From Burkholderiaceae bacterium (GTDB lineage Bacteria > Pseudomonadota > Gammaproteobacteria > Burkholderiales > Burkholderiaceae_C): a stretch of DNA of 64,000 bases. This document shows positions 50,814 through 58,685 of this stretch, piece after piece. Numbering within the stretch: the stretch's first letter is position 1; each line of letters starts with the position of its first letter. The stretch covers positions 1,426,001-1,490,000 of the forward strand of contig JAHCKM010000001.1 in NCBI GenBank assembly GCA_026125795.1. The letters are read 5' to 3'. The translations under genes were made by a program, and so were the position numbers. Under the pieces are notes generated by a model. It ran no database searches. It saw only the letters and a program-made list of their open reading frames with translations, and was not told where the DNA came from.

Positions 50814-52157
50814 ATGCCGCTCACTGCGCTGCCGCCGGGCTTCAAGCTCGGCGTGCTCGAGCCGCGCGACGCGATCGCCGCGTTCCAGCGGCGTGCGCTG
50901 CTGGAGCCGAGCTTTCGCTGGCAGGACGTGTTCCAGGAAGAGCACGCGCGCGCCTTCGCGGTGGCCGGCGTGATGCGGCTGGACGTGTTGCAGCTGTTCC
51001 AGCAGCAGCTGCAGGTGGCGCTTGCCGAGGGCCAGCGCTTCGAGCAGTTTGCGAAGGAGATGATGCCGCGCCTGGTGGGTGCGGGCTTCTGGGGCGACGT
51101 GAAGGTCACAGACCCCGAGAGCGGCGACACGCGCCTTGCGCGCTTCGACCGCCGGCGCCTGGGCCTGATCTTCGACGTGAACCTGCGCCAGAGCCAGGCC
51201 GCCGGCCGCTGGGCGGGGATCGAGCGGGCCAAGGCGCGCTTCCCGTTCATCATGTACCGCACCATGCGCGACGAGCGCGTGCGCGCCAGCCACCGGCCCT
51301 GGGACGGCGTGGTGCTTCCGGTGGACCACGAGTGGTGGCACACGCACTACCCGCCCAACGGCTGGCGCTGCCGCTGCACCGCCTTTGGGATCGACGAGCG
51401 GGGCATCGATCGGATGCGCGCGAAGGGCCTGCCGGTGAAGACGGTGGCGCCGGAGACGCGCTGGATCACCTACGTGAACCCGCGCACCGGGCAGATCGCG
51501 CCGGTGCCGCACGGCATCGACCCCGGTTTTGCGTACAACCCGGGCCAGCAGCGCGACGCCGCGTTCTTCGATGCGATGCTCGACAAGGCCGCGCGCTCCT
51601 CGCCGCTGGCCGGCGCATCGGTGGTGGCGCAAGCCACGGCGGACCACCAGGCGATGGTGGCGCAGGCCACCGGCCGTTTCGGCGACTGGGCCACGCGCGT
51701 GATCGCCGCCGGCCAGGCGCGCGGCGAGATGCAGTACGTGGGCGCGATCGCACCGGCGGCCGTGCGCGCGATGGCACTGCGCGAGGTGGAGCCGGCCAGC
51801 GCCGCGATCGCCGTGCGCGACCAGGATCTGCTGCACACGCTGCGCTCGAGCAAGATCGCCGGCGGCCGCGCGGTCGATCTCGCCACGCTGATGCGGCTGC
51901 CCGAGCTGCTGGTGCGCGCAAGCGCCTTGCTGCTCGAGAAAGGCGCCAAGCCGCCAGCGCTGGTGTACGTGATCGACCTGGGCGGCACCGACGGCAAGGC
52001 GGCCAAGCTGGTGGTGCTGCTGGACTACCAGGCCGCGCGGCGCGTGGCGGGCAAGAAGATGGCGCTGCCGCTGAACCTGGCGCGCACGATCAGCCTGGTG
52101 GATCGCACGGCGCTCACCGATGCCGCGCGCTACGAGCTGATCTGGGGTCGCTTGTGA
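50814..52157 (+). CDS. Head morphogenesis protein F (SPP1 gp7 / Mu gpF family)
   Basis: A 447-residue minor head protein. The conserved Mu F region is YRTMRDERVRASHRPWDGVV and HEWWHTHYPPNGWRCRCTAF. The C-terminal third has a second domain with ALVYVIDLGGTDGKAAKLVV and RYELIWGRL. In Mu-type phages it joins the portal during prohead assembly. It has no Shine-Dalgarno of its own; the leader repeat copy D ends just upstream, so it may be translated by reinitiation. 52158-52305 downstream holds no gene I can support. Confidence 0.9.
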   Translation: MPLTALPPGFKLGVLEPRDAIAAFQRRALLEPSFRWQDVFQEEHARAFAVAGVMRLDVLQLFQQQLQVALAEGQRFEQFAKEMMPRLVGAGFWGDVKVTDPESGDTRLARFDRRRLGLIFDVNLRQSQAAGRWAGIERAKARFPFIMYRTMRDERVRASHRPWDGVVLPVDHEWWHTHYPPNGWRCRCTAFGIDERGIDRMRAKGLPVKTVAPETRWITYVNPRTGQIAPVPHGIDPGFAYNPGQQRDAAFFDAMLDKAARSSPLAGASVVAQATADHQAMVAQATGRFGDWATRVIAAGQARGEMQYVGAIAPAAVRAMALREVEPASAAIAVRDQDLLHTLRSSKIAGGRAVDLATLMRLPELLVRASALLLEKGAKPPALVYVIDLGGTDGKAAKLVVLLDYQAARRVAGKKMALPLNLARTISLVDRTALTDAARYELIWGRL

Positions 52158-52305
52158 GGAGTGGCTGCCCGGCCGGTGCGCTCGAGTATGTCCGGCATAC
52201 GACAACCGGCAGAGGGCGCGATGCCTTGCCGGCCGCCCGCCCCGTCGCGACTTTCCGGGACGCCACAGGCAGCGCGGCCATGATACCGAGCGGAGCGCCG
52301 GCGCG

Positions 52306-52740
52306 GTGAGCTGCATCGCCTACAGCGACGGCTACGAGTACCAGCTCCGGGCGGACTGCCGGGTGGAGCTGTGGGAGCTGCGGCTGGAGCGCGACGTGGC
52401 GCTGCAGCCGTGGCTGGAGCTTTCCGGCGACGGCTGGCTGCTGATCCGAGCCGGCTATGCATGGGACGGCCCGTCGGGCCCGGCGATCGACACGCCGAGC
52501 TTCATGCGCGGCTCGCTGGTGCACGACGCGCTGTACCAGCTCATGCGCGACGGCGTGCTCGAGGAGGCGCTGCACCGCGCGCCGGCCGACCAGGCGCTGC
52601 GCCGGCTGTGCATCGAGGACGGCATGTGGCGCTTGCGCGCGTGGTGGGTCTACCAGGGCGTGCGGCTGTTCGGCAAGCCGCACGCCGACCCGGAACTGCG
52701 CAAACCCTGGCTGCGCGCGCCCGAAGGCTGCACGCCGTGA
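52306..52740 (+). CDS. DUF1353-like phage protein (144 aa)
   Basis: GTG start. The pattern LIRAGYAWDGPSGPAIDTPS followed by FMRGSLVHDALYQLMRDGVL matches DUF1353, a small phage protein with a conserved HDxLY motif suggesting metal or enzyme activity. It often lies in phage head or lysis regions. Overlaps the G gene by GTGA. Function not known. Confidence 0.75.
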   Translation: MSCIAYSDGYEYQLRADCRVELWELRLERDVALQPWLELSGDGWLLIRAGYAWDGPSGPAIDTPSFMRGSLVHDALYQLMRDGVLEEALHRAPADQALRRLCIEDGMWRLRAWWVYQGVRLFGKPHADPELRKPWLRAPEGCTP

Positions 52741-53207
52741 CCGACCGCTTCACCATCGAGCTCGACGAGCGCGAGCTGCAGCAGCGGCTCGATGACGCTG
52801 CGGCGCGGCTGGAGAACCCGCGCGAGCTGCTGGAGCGCATGGGCGGCGTGCTGCAGCTCAACGTGCAGCAGCGCTTCGACACCAAGACCGACCCCGGCGG
52901 CGCGGCCTGGCTGCCGCTGGCGCCGAGCACGGTACGGCGCTACCTGAAGAAGTACGACGGCAACATCCCGGGCAGCCTGCTGCAGCGCACGCGCCACATG
53001 CGCGACAGCCTCACGCACAACGTGGGCGACGGCTACGTCGACGTAGGCTTCAGCGAGGTGATCGCCGCGTACCACGAGACCGGCACGCGGCGCGGGCTGC
53101 CGCGGCGCTCGCTGCTGGCCGACGATCCGATCGCCGGCACGCTCGGCGCGCAGGACCGCGAGGACCTGCTCGACGAGGTGAACGCGTACCTGCAGACGCT
53201 GCTCTGA
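52737..53207 (+). CDS. Virion morphogenesis protein G (Mu gpG, tail completion)
   Basis: A 156-residue protein begun by GTG in a GTGA overlap. LNVQQRFDTKTDPGGAAWLP followed by LAPSTVRRYLKK, and later LLQRTRHMRDSLTHNVG and YHETGTRRGLPRRSLL match the phage virion morphogenesis family (PF05069). In Mu, gpG takes part in head or tail completion. Confidence 0.9.
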   Translation: MTDRFTIELDERELQQRLDDAAARLENPRELLERMGGVLQLNVQQRFDTKTDPGGAAWLPLAPSTVRRYLKKYDGNIPGSLLQRTRHMRDSLTHNVGDGYVDVGFSEVIAAYHETGTRRGLPRRSLLADDPIAGTLGAQDREDLLDEVNAYLQTLL

Positions 53208-53222
53208 GCGGCGCGTCTCTCC

Positions 53223-53240
53223 GCCGAACGATCGTTCGGC
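53223..53240. promoter_or_regulatory. 18-bp perfect palindrome before the protease/scaffold gene
   Basis: GCCGAACGATCGTTCGGC is a perfect 18-bp dyad in the 146-bp gap between G and the protease gene, with no T-run after it. It could be an operator for a late activator, or a hairpin. The rest of the gap (to 53353) contains no gene. Confidence 0.5.
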
Positions 53241-53353
53241 CCCGTCTTGATTGCGTCACGAATTCAACGGGCGACCCCACCACCGCGCGCGCTGGCACTC
53301 GATAAAACGCGATGGCTATGTGAGCCTGCACGCGCGACGCAAAGTGCCGGCCC

Positions 53354-54544
53354 ATGCGCTTGTTCGCCGCCCTGCTGGCTTCCACCTTCGCGCTCGCCGC
53401 GAACGGTGAGGCGCAGCTGCTGCCCGCGGGCGAGTTCGCGGCGAGAGATGGCCGCCCCGGGCCGGGCAAGCGCTGGCGTGTGACGGACGAGCAGGGTCGG
53501 CGCATCGCCGCCACGCTCTCCGCCACCGCCGCGATCACGCCGGTGGTGATCGACTACGAGCACCAGACGCTGCTGGCCAAGAGCAACGGCCAGGCCGCGC
53601 CTGCGGCCGGCTGGATCCGCGGCGCTGCCTGGCGGCCGGGCGAAGGCCTGTTCGCCAACGTCGAGTGGACCGCCGCCGCCAAGGCACGCATCGACGCCGG
53701 CGAGTACCGCTACATCAGCCCGGTGATCACCTTCGACGAGGACGGCACCGTCACCAGCGTGCAGCTGGCCGCGCTCGTGAACCACCCCGCGCTGCTGGGC
53801 ATGGAGCCCGTGGTGGCGCAGCTCGCAACGCAGTTTTCGTCTCTTCAAGAGGAGAAAGCCTCCATGACTCTGCTCGCGTCTCTGATCGCCGCGCTCGGCC
53901 TGCCGGCCGACACGCCCGAGGCCACCGCGCTGACCGCCGTGACCACGCTGTCGGCCGCGCCGAACAAGACCAAGATGGCCGAGGCGCTGGCCGGCGCGCT
54001 CGGCCTGCAGCCCAGCGTGGACCAGACCACGGCGCTGGCGGCGATCAGCGCACTGCGCCGCAGCCGCGACGCGATGATCGACGCGCTCGGTTTGCAGCGC
54101 GATGTGGACCAGGCCACCGCGCTGGCGGCGATCGCCACGATGAAGGGCAGCGGCGACGATGCGCGCACGCAGCTCGCGATGCTGCAGGCGGAGGTGGTTG
54201 CGCTGAAGACGCGCGAGACCGAGCGCGAACTGCAGGTGCTGCTCGACGACGCGATCGCGCAGCACAAGATCACGCCGGCACAGCGCGAGAGCTTGGCCAC
54301 CATCGGCAAGACGCAGCTCGCGTGGCTGAAGGGCCACCTGCAGGGGCTCAAGCCGATCCCGGGCCTGGAGGGCCAGAGCGGCGGCGCCGAGCGCGGTGCC
54401 GAAGGCAATGGCGGCGCCACGCCCGAGGCGCAGGCCAAGGATCTGGCGCAGCGCGCCCGCGCCTACCAGGCCGAGCAGCTCAAGGGCGGCATCGAGGTGA
54501 CCACCGCGCAGGCGGTGGCGCACGTGGCCGCGCTGAAGAGCTGA
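53354..54544 (+). CDS. Prohead protease with C-terminal scaffold (Mu gpI-like)
   Basis: A 396-residue protein. The N-terminal half matches the Mu I protease family (VVIDYEHQTLLAKSNGQAAP, GWIRGAAWRPGEGLFANVEW, YRYISPVITFDEDGTV). The C-terminal half is helical scaffold. In Mu, gene I also makes a shorter scaffold (Z) from an internal in-frame start, and a similar strong start exists here at 53864. The first 18 residues are hydrophobic (LFAALLASTFALAA), unusual for a head protease. ATG 53354 has no clear ribosome site. Confidence 0.88.
   Translation: MRLFAALLASTFALAANGEAQLLPAGEFAARDGRPGPGKRWRVTDEQGRRIAATLSATAAITPVVIDYEHQTLLAKSNGQAAPAAGWIRGAAWRPGEGLFANVEWTAAAKARIDAGEYRYISPVITFDEDGTVTSVQLAALVNHPALLGMEPVVAQLATQFSSLQEEKASMTLLASLIAALGLPADTPEATALTAVTTLSAAPNKTKMAEALAGALGLQPSVDQTTALAAISALRRSRDAMIDALGLQRDVDQATALAAIATMKGSGDDARTQLAMLQAEVVALKTRETERELQVLLDDAIAQHKITPAQRESLATIGKTQLAWLKGHLQGLKPIPGLEGQSGGAERGAEGNGGATPEAQAKDLAQRARAYQAEQLKGGIEVTTAQAVAHVAALKS
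53864..54544 (+). CDS. Probable internal-start scaffold protein (Mu Z-like)
   Basis: An in-frame ATG within the protease gene, preceded by AGAGGAGAAAG at good spacing (ending about 5-8 bases upstream), would give a 226-residue helical scaffold starting MTLLASLIAALGLPADTP. The strong ribosome site inside coding sequence, at the boundary between protease and scaffold parts, matches the Mu I/Z arrangement. Expected to guide capsid assembly and be removed by the protease. Inferred from Mu. Confidence 0.7.
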   Translation: MTLLASLIAALGLPADTPEATALTAVTTLSAAPNKTKMAEALAGALGLQPSVDQTTALAAISALRRSRDAMIDALGLQRDVDQATALAAIATMKGSGDDARTQLAMLQAEVVALKTRETERELQVLLDDAIAQHKITPAQRESLATIGKTQLAWLKGHLQGLKPIPGLEGQSGGAERGAEGNGGATPEAQAKDLAQRARAYQAEQLKGGIEVTTAQAVAHVAALKS

Positions 54545-54589
54545 CGCGCCGCGCGATCAACCACCCCACCTTTCACGGAGCAGCACGCG

Positions 54590-54973
54590 ATGTCGAACCA
54601 GACCCTCACCAAGCAGCTGATCGCCGAAGGCGCGATCTCGCCCAACCGCTTCGTCAAGTTCGGCTCGACGGACGAGTTCGTCGTGCAGGCCGCCGCGGCC
54701 ACCGACTCGATCATCGGCGTGTACGAGGGCTTCGGCTCGGTGGGCGCCGTCGCCAACGACCGCGTGGACGTCGTGCTCGGCGGCCTGGCGGAGGTGAAGT
54801 TCGGCGGCGCGGTGACGCGCGGCGGCGAGGTGACCAGCGACGCCAGCGGCCAGGCCGTGGCGAGTGCGCCGGCGGCGGGCTCCAACAACCGGCTGGGCGG
54901 CATTGCGTTCGCCAGCGCCGTGAACGGCGACATCGCCCGCGTGATCGTGGCGCTGGGCATGAAGCAGGGCTGA
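54590..54973 (+). CDS. Capsid decoration/cement protein
   Basis: A 127-residue beta-rich protein (GAISPNRFVKFGSTDEFVVQ, RVDVVLGGLAEVKFGGAVTR, GGEVTSDASGQAVAS). Size, composition and position between scaffold and capsid fit a DUF2190-type capsid cement protein. Preceded by an ACGGAG ribosome site. Expected to sit on the capsid surface. Confidence 0.8.
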   Translation: MSNQTLTKQLIAEGAISPNRFVKFGSTDEFVVQAAAATDSIIGVYEGFGSVGAVANDRVDVVLGGLAEVKFGGAVTRGGEVTSDASGQAVASAPAAGSNNRLGGIAFASAVNGDIARVIVALGMKQG

Positions 54974-55019
54974 TCGACCCGACAGCGCCACACCCGAAGC
55001 AACGAAGGAGAGCAGCTCA

Positions 55020-55952
55020 ATGGCAACCCGCCCGTTCCCGATCGACCCCAAGCTCACCGCGATCGCGATCGCGTACCGCAACCCCGACGTGGCGCTGATC
55101 GCCGACGACGTGTTGCCGCGCACGCCGGTGGCGCAGGAGTTCAAGTACCTCAAGTACGACCTGGGCCAGGGCTTCACGGTGCCCGATCTCAAGGTGGGCC
55201 GCAAGAGCTACCCCGCGGAGGTGGAGTTCAACGCCACCGAGGTGCAGGACAAGGTGGTGGACTACGGCCTGGACGACTTCGTGCCCAACGAGGACATCGA
55301 GGCCGACAACCAGGGCGTGGACCCGCGCGGCATGGCGGTGGCCTACCTGACCAACCTGATCAACCTGGGGCGCGAGATCCGCGCGGCCAACCTGGTGTTC
55401 AACACGAACAGCTACGTGGCCGGCAACCAGGTGACGCTCTCCGGCACGGGCCAGTGGAGCGACGAGGCGAACGCCAACCCGGTGAGCGCGATCGGCGACG
55501 CGCTCGACATTCCGATCTACCGGCCCAACATCGCGGTGTTCGGCCAGGCGGCGTGGACCAAGACGCGGCGCCACCCGAAGCTGGTGCAGGCCATCAAGGG
55601 CACGGCGCAGGGCGCGGGCATGGTGAGCCGCCAGGAGTTCGCCGACTTCTTCGAGCTCTCCGCGGTGTACGTGGGCGCGGGGTTCATGAACACGGCCAAG
55701 AAAGGCCAGACGGTGACCACGGCGCGCGTGTGGGGCAAGCACGCGGCGTTCCTCTACCGCGACCGCGCGGCCGGCCCGCAGGCGGGCGTGACGTTCGGCT
55801 TCACCGCGGCCTGGGGCGACAAGATCAGCGGCTCGATGCCCGACCAGAAGCGCGGCCTCACCGGCGGCGAGCAGGTGCGCGTGGGCGAGCGCGTGAAGGA
55901 GCTGGTGACCGCCACCGATTTGGGCTACTGGTTCCAGAACGCGGTGGCGTGA
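55020..55952 (+). CDS. Major capsid protein
   Basis: A 310-residue protein with the pattern of siphophage-type Mu-like capsids: FPIDPKLTAIAIAYRNPDVA, LIADDVLPRTPVAQEFKYLK, EVEFNATEVQDKVVDYGLDD and FVPNEDIEADNQG; later PVSAIGDALDIPIYRPNIAV. GAAGGAGAG precedes the ATG. Expected HK97-like fold. The most abundant virion protein. Confidence 0.9.
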   Translation: MATRPFPIDPKLTAIAIAYRNPDVALIADDVLPRTPVAQEFKYLKYDLGQGFTVPDLKVGRKSYPAEVEFNATEVQDKVVDYGLDDFVPNEDIEADNQGVDPRGMAVAYLTNLINLGREIRAANLVFNTNSYVAGNQVTLSGTGQWSDEANANPVSAIGDALDIPIYRPNIAVFGQAAWTKTRRHPKLVQAIKGTAQGAGMVSRQEFADFFELSAVYVGAGFMNTAKKGQTVTTARVWGKHAAFLYRDRAAGPQAGVTFGFTAAWGDKISGSMPDQKRGLTGGEQVRVGERVKELVTATDLGYWFQNAVA

Positions 55953-56024
55953 TCGACGCGATACAGCGACGACACGACGAGCAAGACGGCAACTGCAACG
56001 GCAACTGCAAAGGGGGCAAGCGAG

Positions 56025-56210
56025 ATGGTAAGAGCCAAGAGAAACGACGGCGAGGCGACCCAGGAGTACCGCGTGATCGGCAACCTGGAGCACGACGGCG
56101 AGCGCTACGGCGTGGGCGACACGGTGTCGCTGCCCGAGCGCGACGCACAGCCGCTGCTGGCGGCCAACGTGATCCAGCCGATGGCGCCGGAGGCGCCCGC
56201 CGCGGTCTGA
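56025..56210 (+). CDS. Small phage protein after capsid (61 aa)
   Basis: A short protein, EYRVIGNLEHDGERYGVGDT followed by VSLPERDAQPLLAANVI, of the type often found after the major capsid gene and annotated as DUF7210-like or hypothetical. Ribosome site GGGGG upstream of ATG 56025. Possibly an SH3-like beta fold; role unknown. Confidence 0.6.
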   Translation: MVRAKRNDGEATQEYRVIGNLEHDGERYGVGDTVSLPERDAQPLLAANVIQPMAPEAPAAV

Positions 56211-56238
56211 GATACCACCCCAGCGATGGGGCACTGAT

Positions 56239-56343
56239 CCCAGCGTAGTTGTCTGCCACGCGCTGGGGGAGCCCACAGACGGACTCAAGCGTGAACTTCC
56301 TGCCGGGGGCTTCATAGCGCGGATGGTGTAGGTAGCCCCCGGC
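56239..56343. promoter_or_regulatory. Two hairpins in the gap before the gp36-like gene
   Basis: CCCAGCG / CGCTGGG (56239-56245 with 56261-56267) and a stronger 10-bp perfect stem GCCGGGGGCT / AGCCCCCGGC (56302-56311 with 56334-56343, 22-nt loop). The second ends 14 bases before ATG 56358. No T-run follows, so a factor-independent terminator is unlikely. A transcript-stability or translational element is possible. Confidence 0.45.
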
Positions 56344-56357
56344 ACTTTCAACGCACC

Positions 56358-56774
56358 ATGCCCTACGCCACCCAAGCCGAGATGATCGCCAGCTACGGCA
56401 TGCCGAAGCTGGTGGCGCTCACCGACATCGGCCAGCCGATGACGGGCGAGCTGCAGGGCGCGGTGCTCGACGCCAAGCTCGACGATGCGTCGGCCGAGAT
56501 CGACGGCTACCTGGCGGGGCGCATGAGCGTGCCGCTGGCCAGCCCGCCGCCGGTGATCAAGCTGATGTGCCGGCGGCTGGCGTACTACCTGCTGCTGGGG
56601 CCTGCGGCCACCGAGGTGGACCAGGCCGACGCGAAGGCCGTGCGCGACTACCTGCGAGCAGTCGCGGCGGGCAATGTCTCCTTGACTTCACCCGACCAGG
56701 CGCCGGCGCAAGCGGGCGCCGGGTCGGTGCTTTTCGAGCAAGGGGCGAAGGACTGGGGTCGTGAGGCTGCATGA
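56358..56774 (+). CDS. DUF1320 protein (Mu gp36-like, head completion)
   Basis: A 138-residue protein: MPYATQAEMIASYGMPKLVA, then AKLDDASAEIDGYLAGRMSV and IKLMCRRLAYYLLLG match DUF1320, the Mu gp36 family thought to form the head-tail connector. Its position after the capsid and before the gp37-like gene is standard. Confidence 0.9.
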   Translation: MPYATQAEMIASYGMPKLVALTDIGQPMTGELQGAVLDAKLDDASAEIDGYLAGRMSVPLASPPPVIKLMCRRLAYYLLLGPAATEVDQADAKAVRDYLRAVAAGNVSLTSPDQAPAQAGAGSVLFEQGAKDWGREAA

Positions 56775-56783
56775 GGTGCGTGC

Positions 56784-57239
56784 ATGAGCAACGCCGCCGC
56801 AGCCGCGGACTACCTGTTCATCGGCCCGCTGATCGAGCAGCGCCTGCGGGCGCAGATCGGCGAGAACGTGCCCGTGGAGGGTGTGGAGCACATGGCGCAG
56901 GCGCGCGACGCGCAGGACCTGCGCGAGCTGGTGCTCTACGTGATGTGGGGCGGCGACAGCTTTGCCGGCGGCGAGGCCTCGCGTGCGCGCGGCGGCGAGA
57001 GCCAGCGCGTGTTCCAGCGCTGGATCGTGTGGCTGCGCGTGCGCAACGCGAGCGTGGCCAACAAGGCGGCGCGCAGCACGCGCGCGGGGCCGCTGCTTTC
57101 CGCCGTGCACAAGGCGCTTGCGGGCTGGACGCCGGAGGGCGCTTTCAGGCCGTTGCTGCGCACGCAGGGGCCGGCGCCGGACTATCAAGCGGCCAGCGGT
57201 CTGTACCCGCTCGCCTTCGAGATCAACCTGTCACTCTAG
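56784..57239 (+). CDS. DUF1834/gp37-like tail-terminator type protein
   Basis: A 151-residue protein from ATG 56784 (GAGGTG upstream): YLFIGPLIEQRLRAQIGENV and QDLRELVLYVMWGGDSFAGG fit the Mu gp37/DUF1834 family, at the head-tail junction. Ends 10 bp before the tail-tube gene. Confidence 0.8.
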   Translation: MSNAAAAADYLFIGPLIEQRLRAQIGENVPVEGVEHMAQARDAQDLRELVLYVMWGGDSFAGGEASRARGGESQRVFQRWIVWLRVRNASVANKAARSTRAGPLLSAVHKALAGWTPEGAFRPLLRTQGPAPDYQAASGLYPLAFEINLSL

Positions 57240-57249
57240 AGGTGAGGCG

Positions 57250-58017
57250 ATGAGCGGTTTCCTGGGGCAAGGCAAGGTGTTCGTGGGCCTGCGGCTGGCA
57301 TCGGGCTTGCCCGACATCAGCCGCTGGATCGGCAACGCGAGCGTGTTCAAGCTCGGCATGGAAGAGGACTCGATCGAGCGCAACGAAAGCTACTCGGGCA
57401 ACCGGCTGCCGCTGCGCCGCGCCACGCGCACGCGCCAGGGCACGGTGCAGATCGTGTTCGACGAGTTCTCCGACGACAACGCCGCGCTGGCGCTGATCGG
57501 CGCCAAGACGACGGTGGCCGCGGGCTCGCCGCAGACCAACGTGGCGCTGGCCGCGACGGTGGGCAACCCGGCCAAGGTGGGCGACACGCTGATCATTCCG
57601 GGGCACAACCTGAGCGCGGTGACGATCAAGGACAGCACGGGGTCGCCCAAGACGCTGACGCTGGACACGAACTACTCGCTCGACGCCTTTGCCGGCTCGA
57701 TCGACATCCTGAACCTGACGACCGGCGGGCCGTTCGTGATGCCGCTCACCGCGGACTTCACGCCGGGGCAGCGCACGGTGGTGGGCGCGTTCAAGACCGT
57801 CTCGCCGGAGGTGTACGTCCGGCTGAACGGCATCAACACCGACGACGGCTCGCGCGTGATCGTGGACGTGTTCCGCTCGCGCCTCTCGCCGGCGCGCGAG
57901 TTCAACCTGATCGGCGACGACTTCGCCGACTTCGAGCTCAACGGCAGCATGCTGGCCGACCTCACGCGGCTGCAGAGCGCGGCTGGCGGGCAGTTCTTCA
58001 GCATCACTCGGGCCTGA
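57250..58017 (+). CDS. Major tail tube protein (siphovirus type)
   Basis: A 255-residue beta-rich protein preceded by GAGGTGAGG. VFVGLRLASGLPDISRWIGN, FKLGMEEDSIERNESYSGNR and FKTVSPEVYVRLNGINTDDG fit a tail-tube fold; there is no sheath gene beside it, so the tail is non-contractile. Followed by tail chaperone and tape measure genes in the canonical order. Confidence 0.85.
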   Translation: MSGFLGQGKVFVGLRLASGLPDISRWIGNASVFKLGMEEDSIERNESYSGNRLPLRRATRTRQGTVQIVFDEFSDDNAALALIGAKTTVAAGSPQTNVALAATVGNPAKVGDTLIIPGHNLSAVTIKDSTGSPKTLTLDTNYSLDAFAGSIDILNLTTGGPFVMPLTADFTPGQRTVVGAFKTVSPEVYVRLNGINTDDGSRVIVDVFRSRLSPAREFNLIGDDFADFELNGSMLADLTRLQSAAGGQFFSITRA

Positions 58018-58019
58018 CC

Positions 58020-58490
58020 ATGACGGCAGGCAGTGAGGGCGCGGGCGGCCCCAGCCTGCGCGAGCTGATGGCCGCCCCGGTGGAGCTGCCGGTGGGCACG
58101 CTCAAGCTGCCCGTGCGGCCGATGGGCTGGTACCAGGCCACGCTGGCACTCGAGCCGATCATTCCGCTGCTGGCCACGCTGCCGGATGCACTGGGCGCCG
58201 CCGGCGAGAGCCGCGCCGAACAGGCGGCGCGCTGGATGCAGATGCTGGCCTCGAGCCGCGACGAGATCGCGCGCTTCGCGGCGCTGGCCAGCGCGCTGCC
58301 CGAAGGCGAGATCCGCGAGCTGCCGCCGGCGGCGCTGTGCGAGCTGGTGGTGGGCCTGCTGGAGATCAACGCCGATTTTTTCGTGCGCAGCCTGCCGCTG
58401 CTGATGGAGCGAGCAGGCGCCAGCGTGGGGCTGCTGTTGGGCAAGCTGGCCGCGGCCGACGCGGCATCGCAGACGACTTCCAGCGCCTGA
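58020..58490 (+). CDS. Tail assembly chaperone (G-like)
   Basis: A 156-residue, mostly helical protein (SRAEQAARWMQMLASSRDEI, ELVVGLLEINADFFVRSLPL) between tube and tape measure, the place of lambda G. A second ORF in the -1 frame overlaps its end (to 58678). The codons for D-F-F are GAT TTT TTC, creating T TTT TTC in the correct phase for -1 slippage, although this genome strongly prefers GAC and TTC. Confidence 0.85.
   Translation: MTAGSEGAGGPSLRELMAAPVELPVGTLKLPVRPMGWYQATLALEPIIPLLATLPDALGAAGESRAEQAARWMQMLASSRDEIARFAALASALPEGEIRELPPAALCELVVGLLEINADFFVRSLPLLMERAGASVGLLLGKLAAADAASQTTSSA
58376..58382 (+). other. Candidate -1 programmed frameshift site TTTTTTC
   Basis: The heptamer T TTT TTC is read as TTT TTC in the zero frame of the chaperone. 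After a -1 slip, both tRNAs can re-pair and translation enters the 58678 frame. GC-rich sequence downstream could form a stimulatory structure. Predicted fusion: residues 1-121 of the chaperone plus 98 residues, 219 in total. Confidence 0.6.
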
Positions 58491-58678
58491 TCGGCGCGGG
58501 GCACCGGTGGAGCGAGGTGATGCACTACACGCCTGCGCAGACGCGGTGGTTTCTCAAGGCGATCGATCGCGCTGAACGCGACGCGCACCGCGCGCAGGTG
58601 ATCGGCGCACGCGTGGCGCAGGCAGCCGACGGCAAGGCGGTGACGCGCTACCTCGACGGGCTGGAAGACAGGGACTGA
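58383..58678 (+). CDS. Frameshift extension of tail chaperone (GT-like)
   Basis: Open in the -1 frame relative to the chaperone, ending at 58678 just before the tape measure. The C-terminal half looks real (HRWSEVMHYTPAQTRWFLKA followed by IDRAERDAHRAQVIGARVAQ). It has no strong start of its own, although ATG 58520 with GGAGCGAGG upstream could give a 52-residue stand-alone product. By analogy with lambda T it should bind the tape measure. Frameshift inferred. Confidence 0.65.
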
Positions 58679-58685
58679 ACGCGCC

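Noticed and set aside
52186-52200. Dyad GTATG-TCCGG-CATAC in the gap after F
   Set aside because: Only 5-bp arms and no context such as a promoter or start nearby; could be chance.
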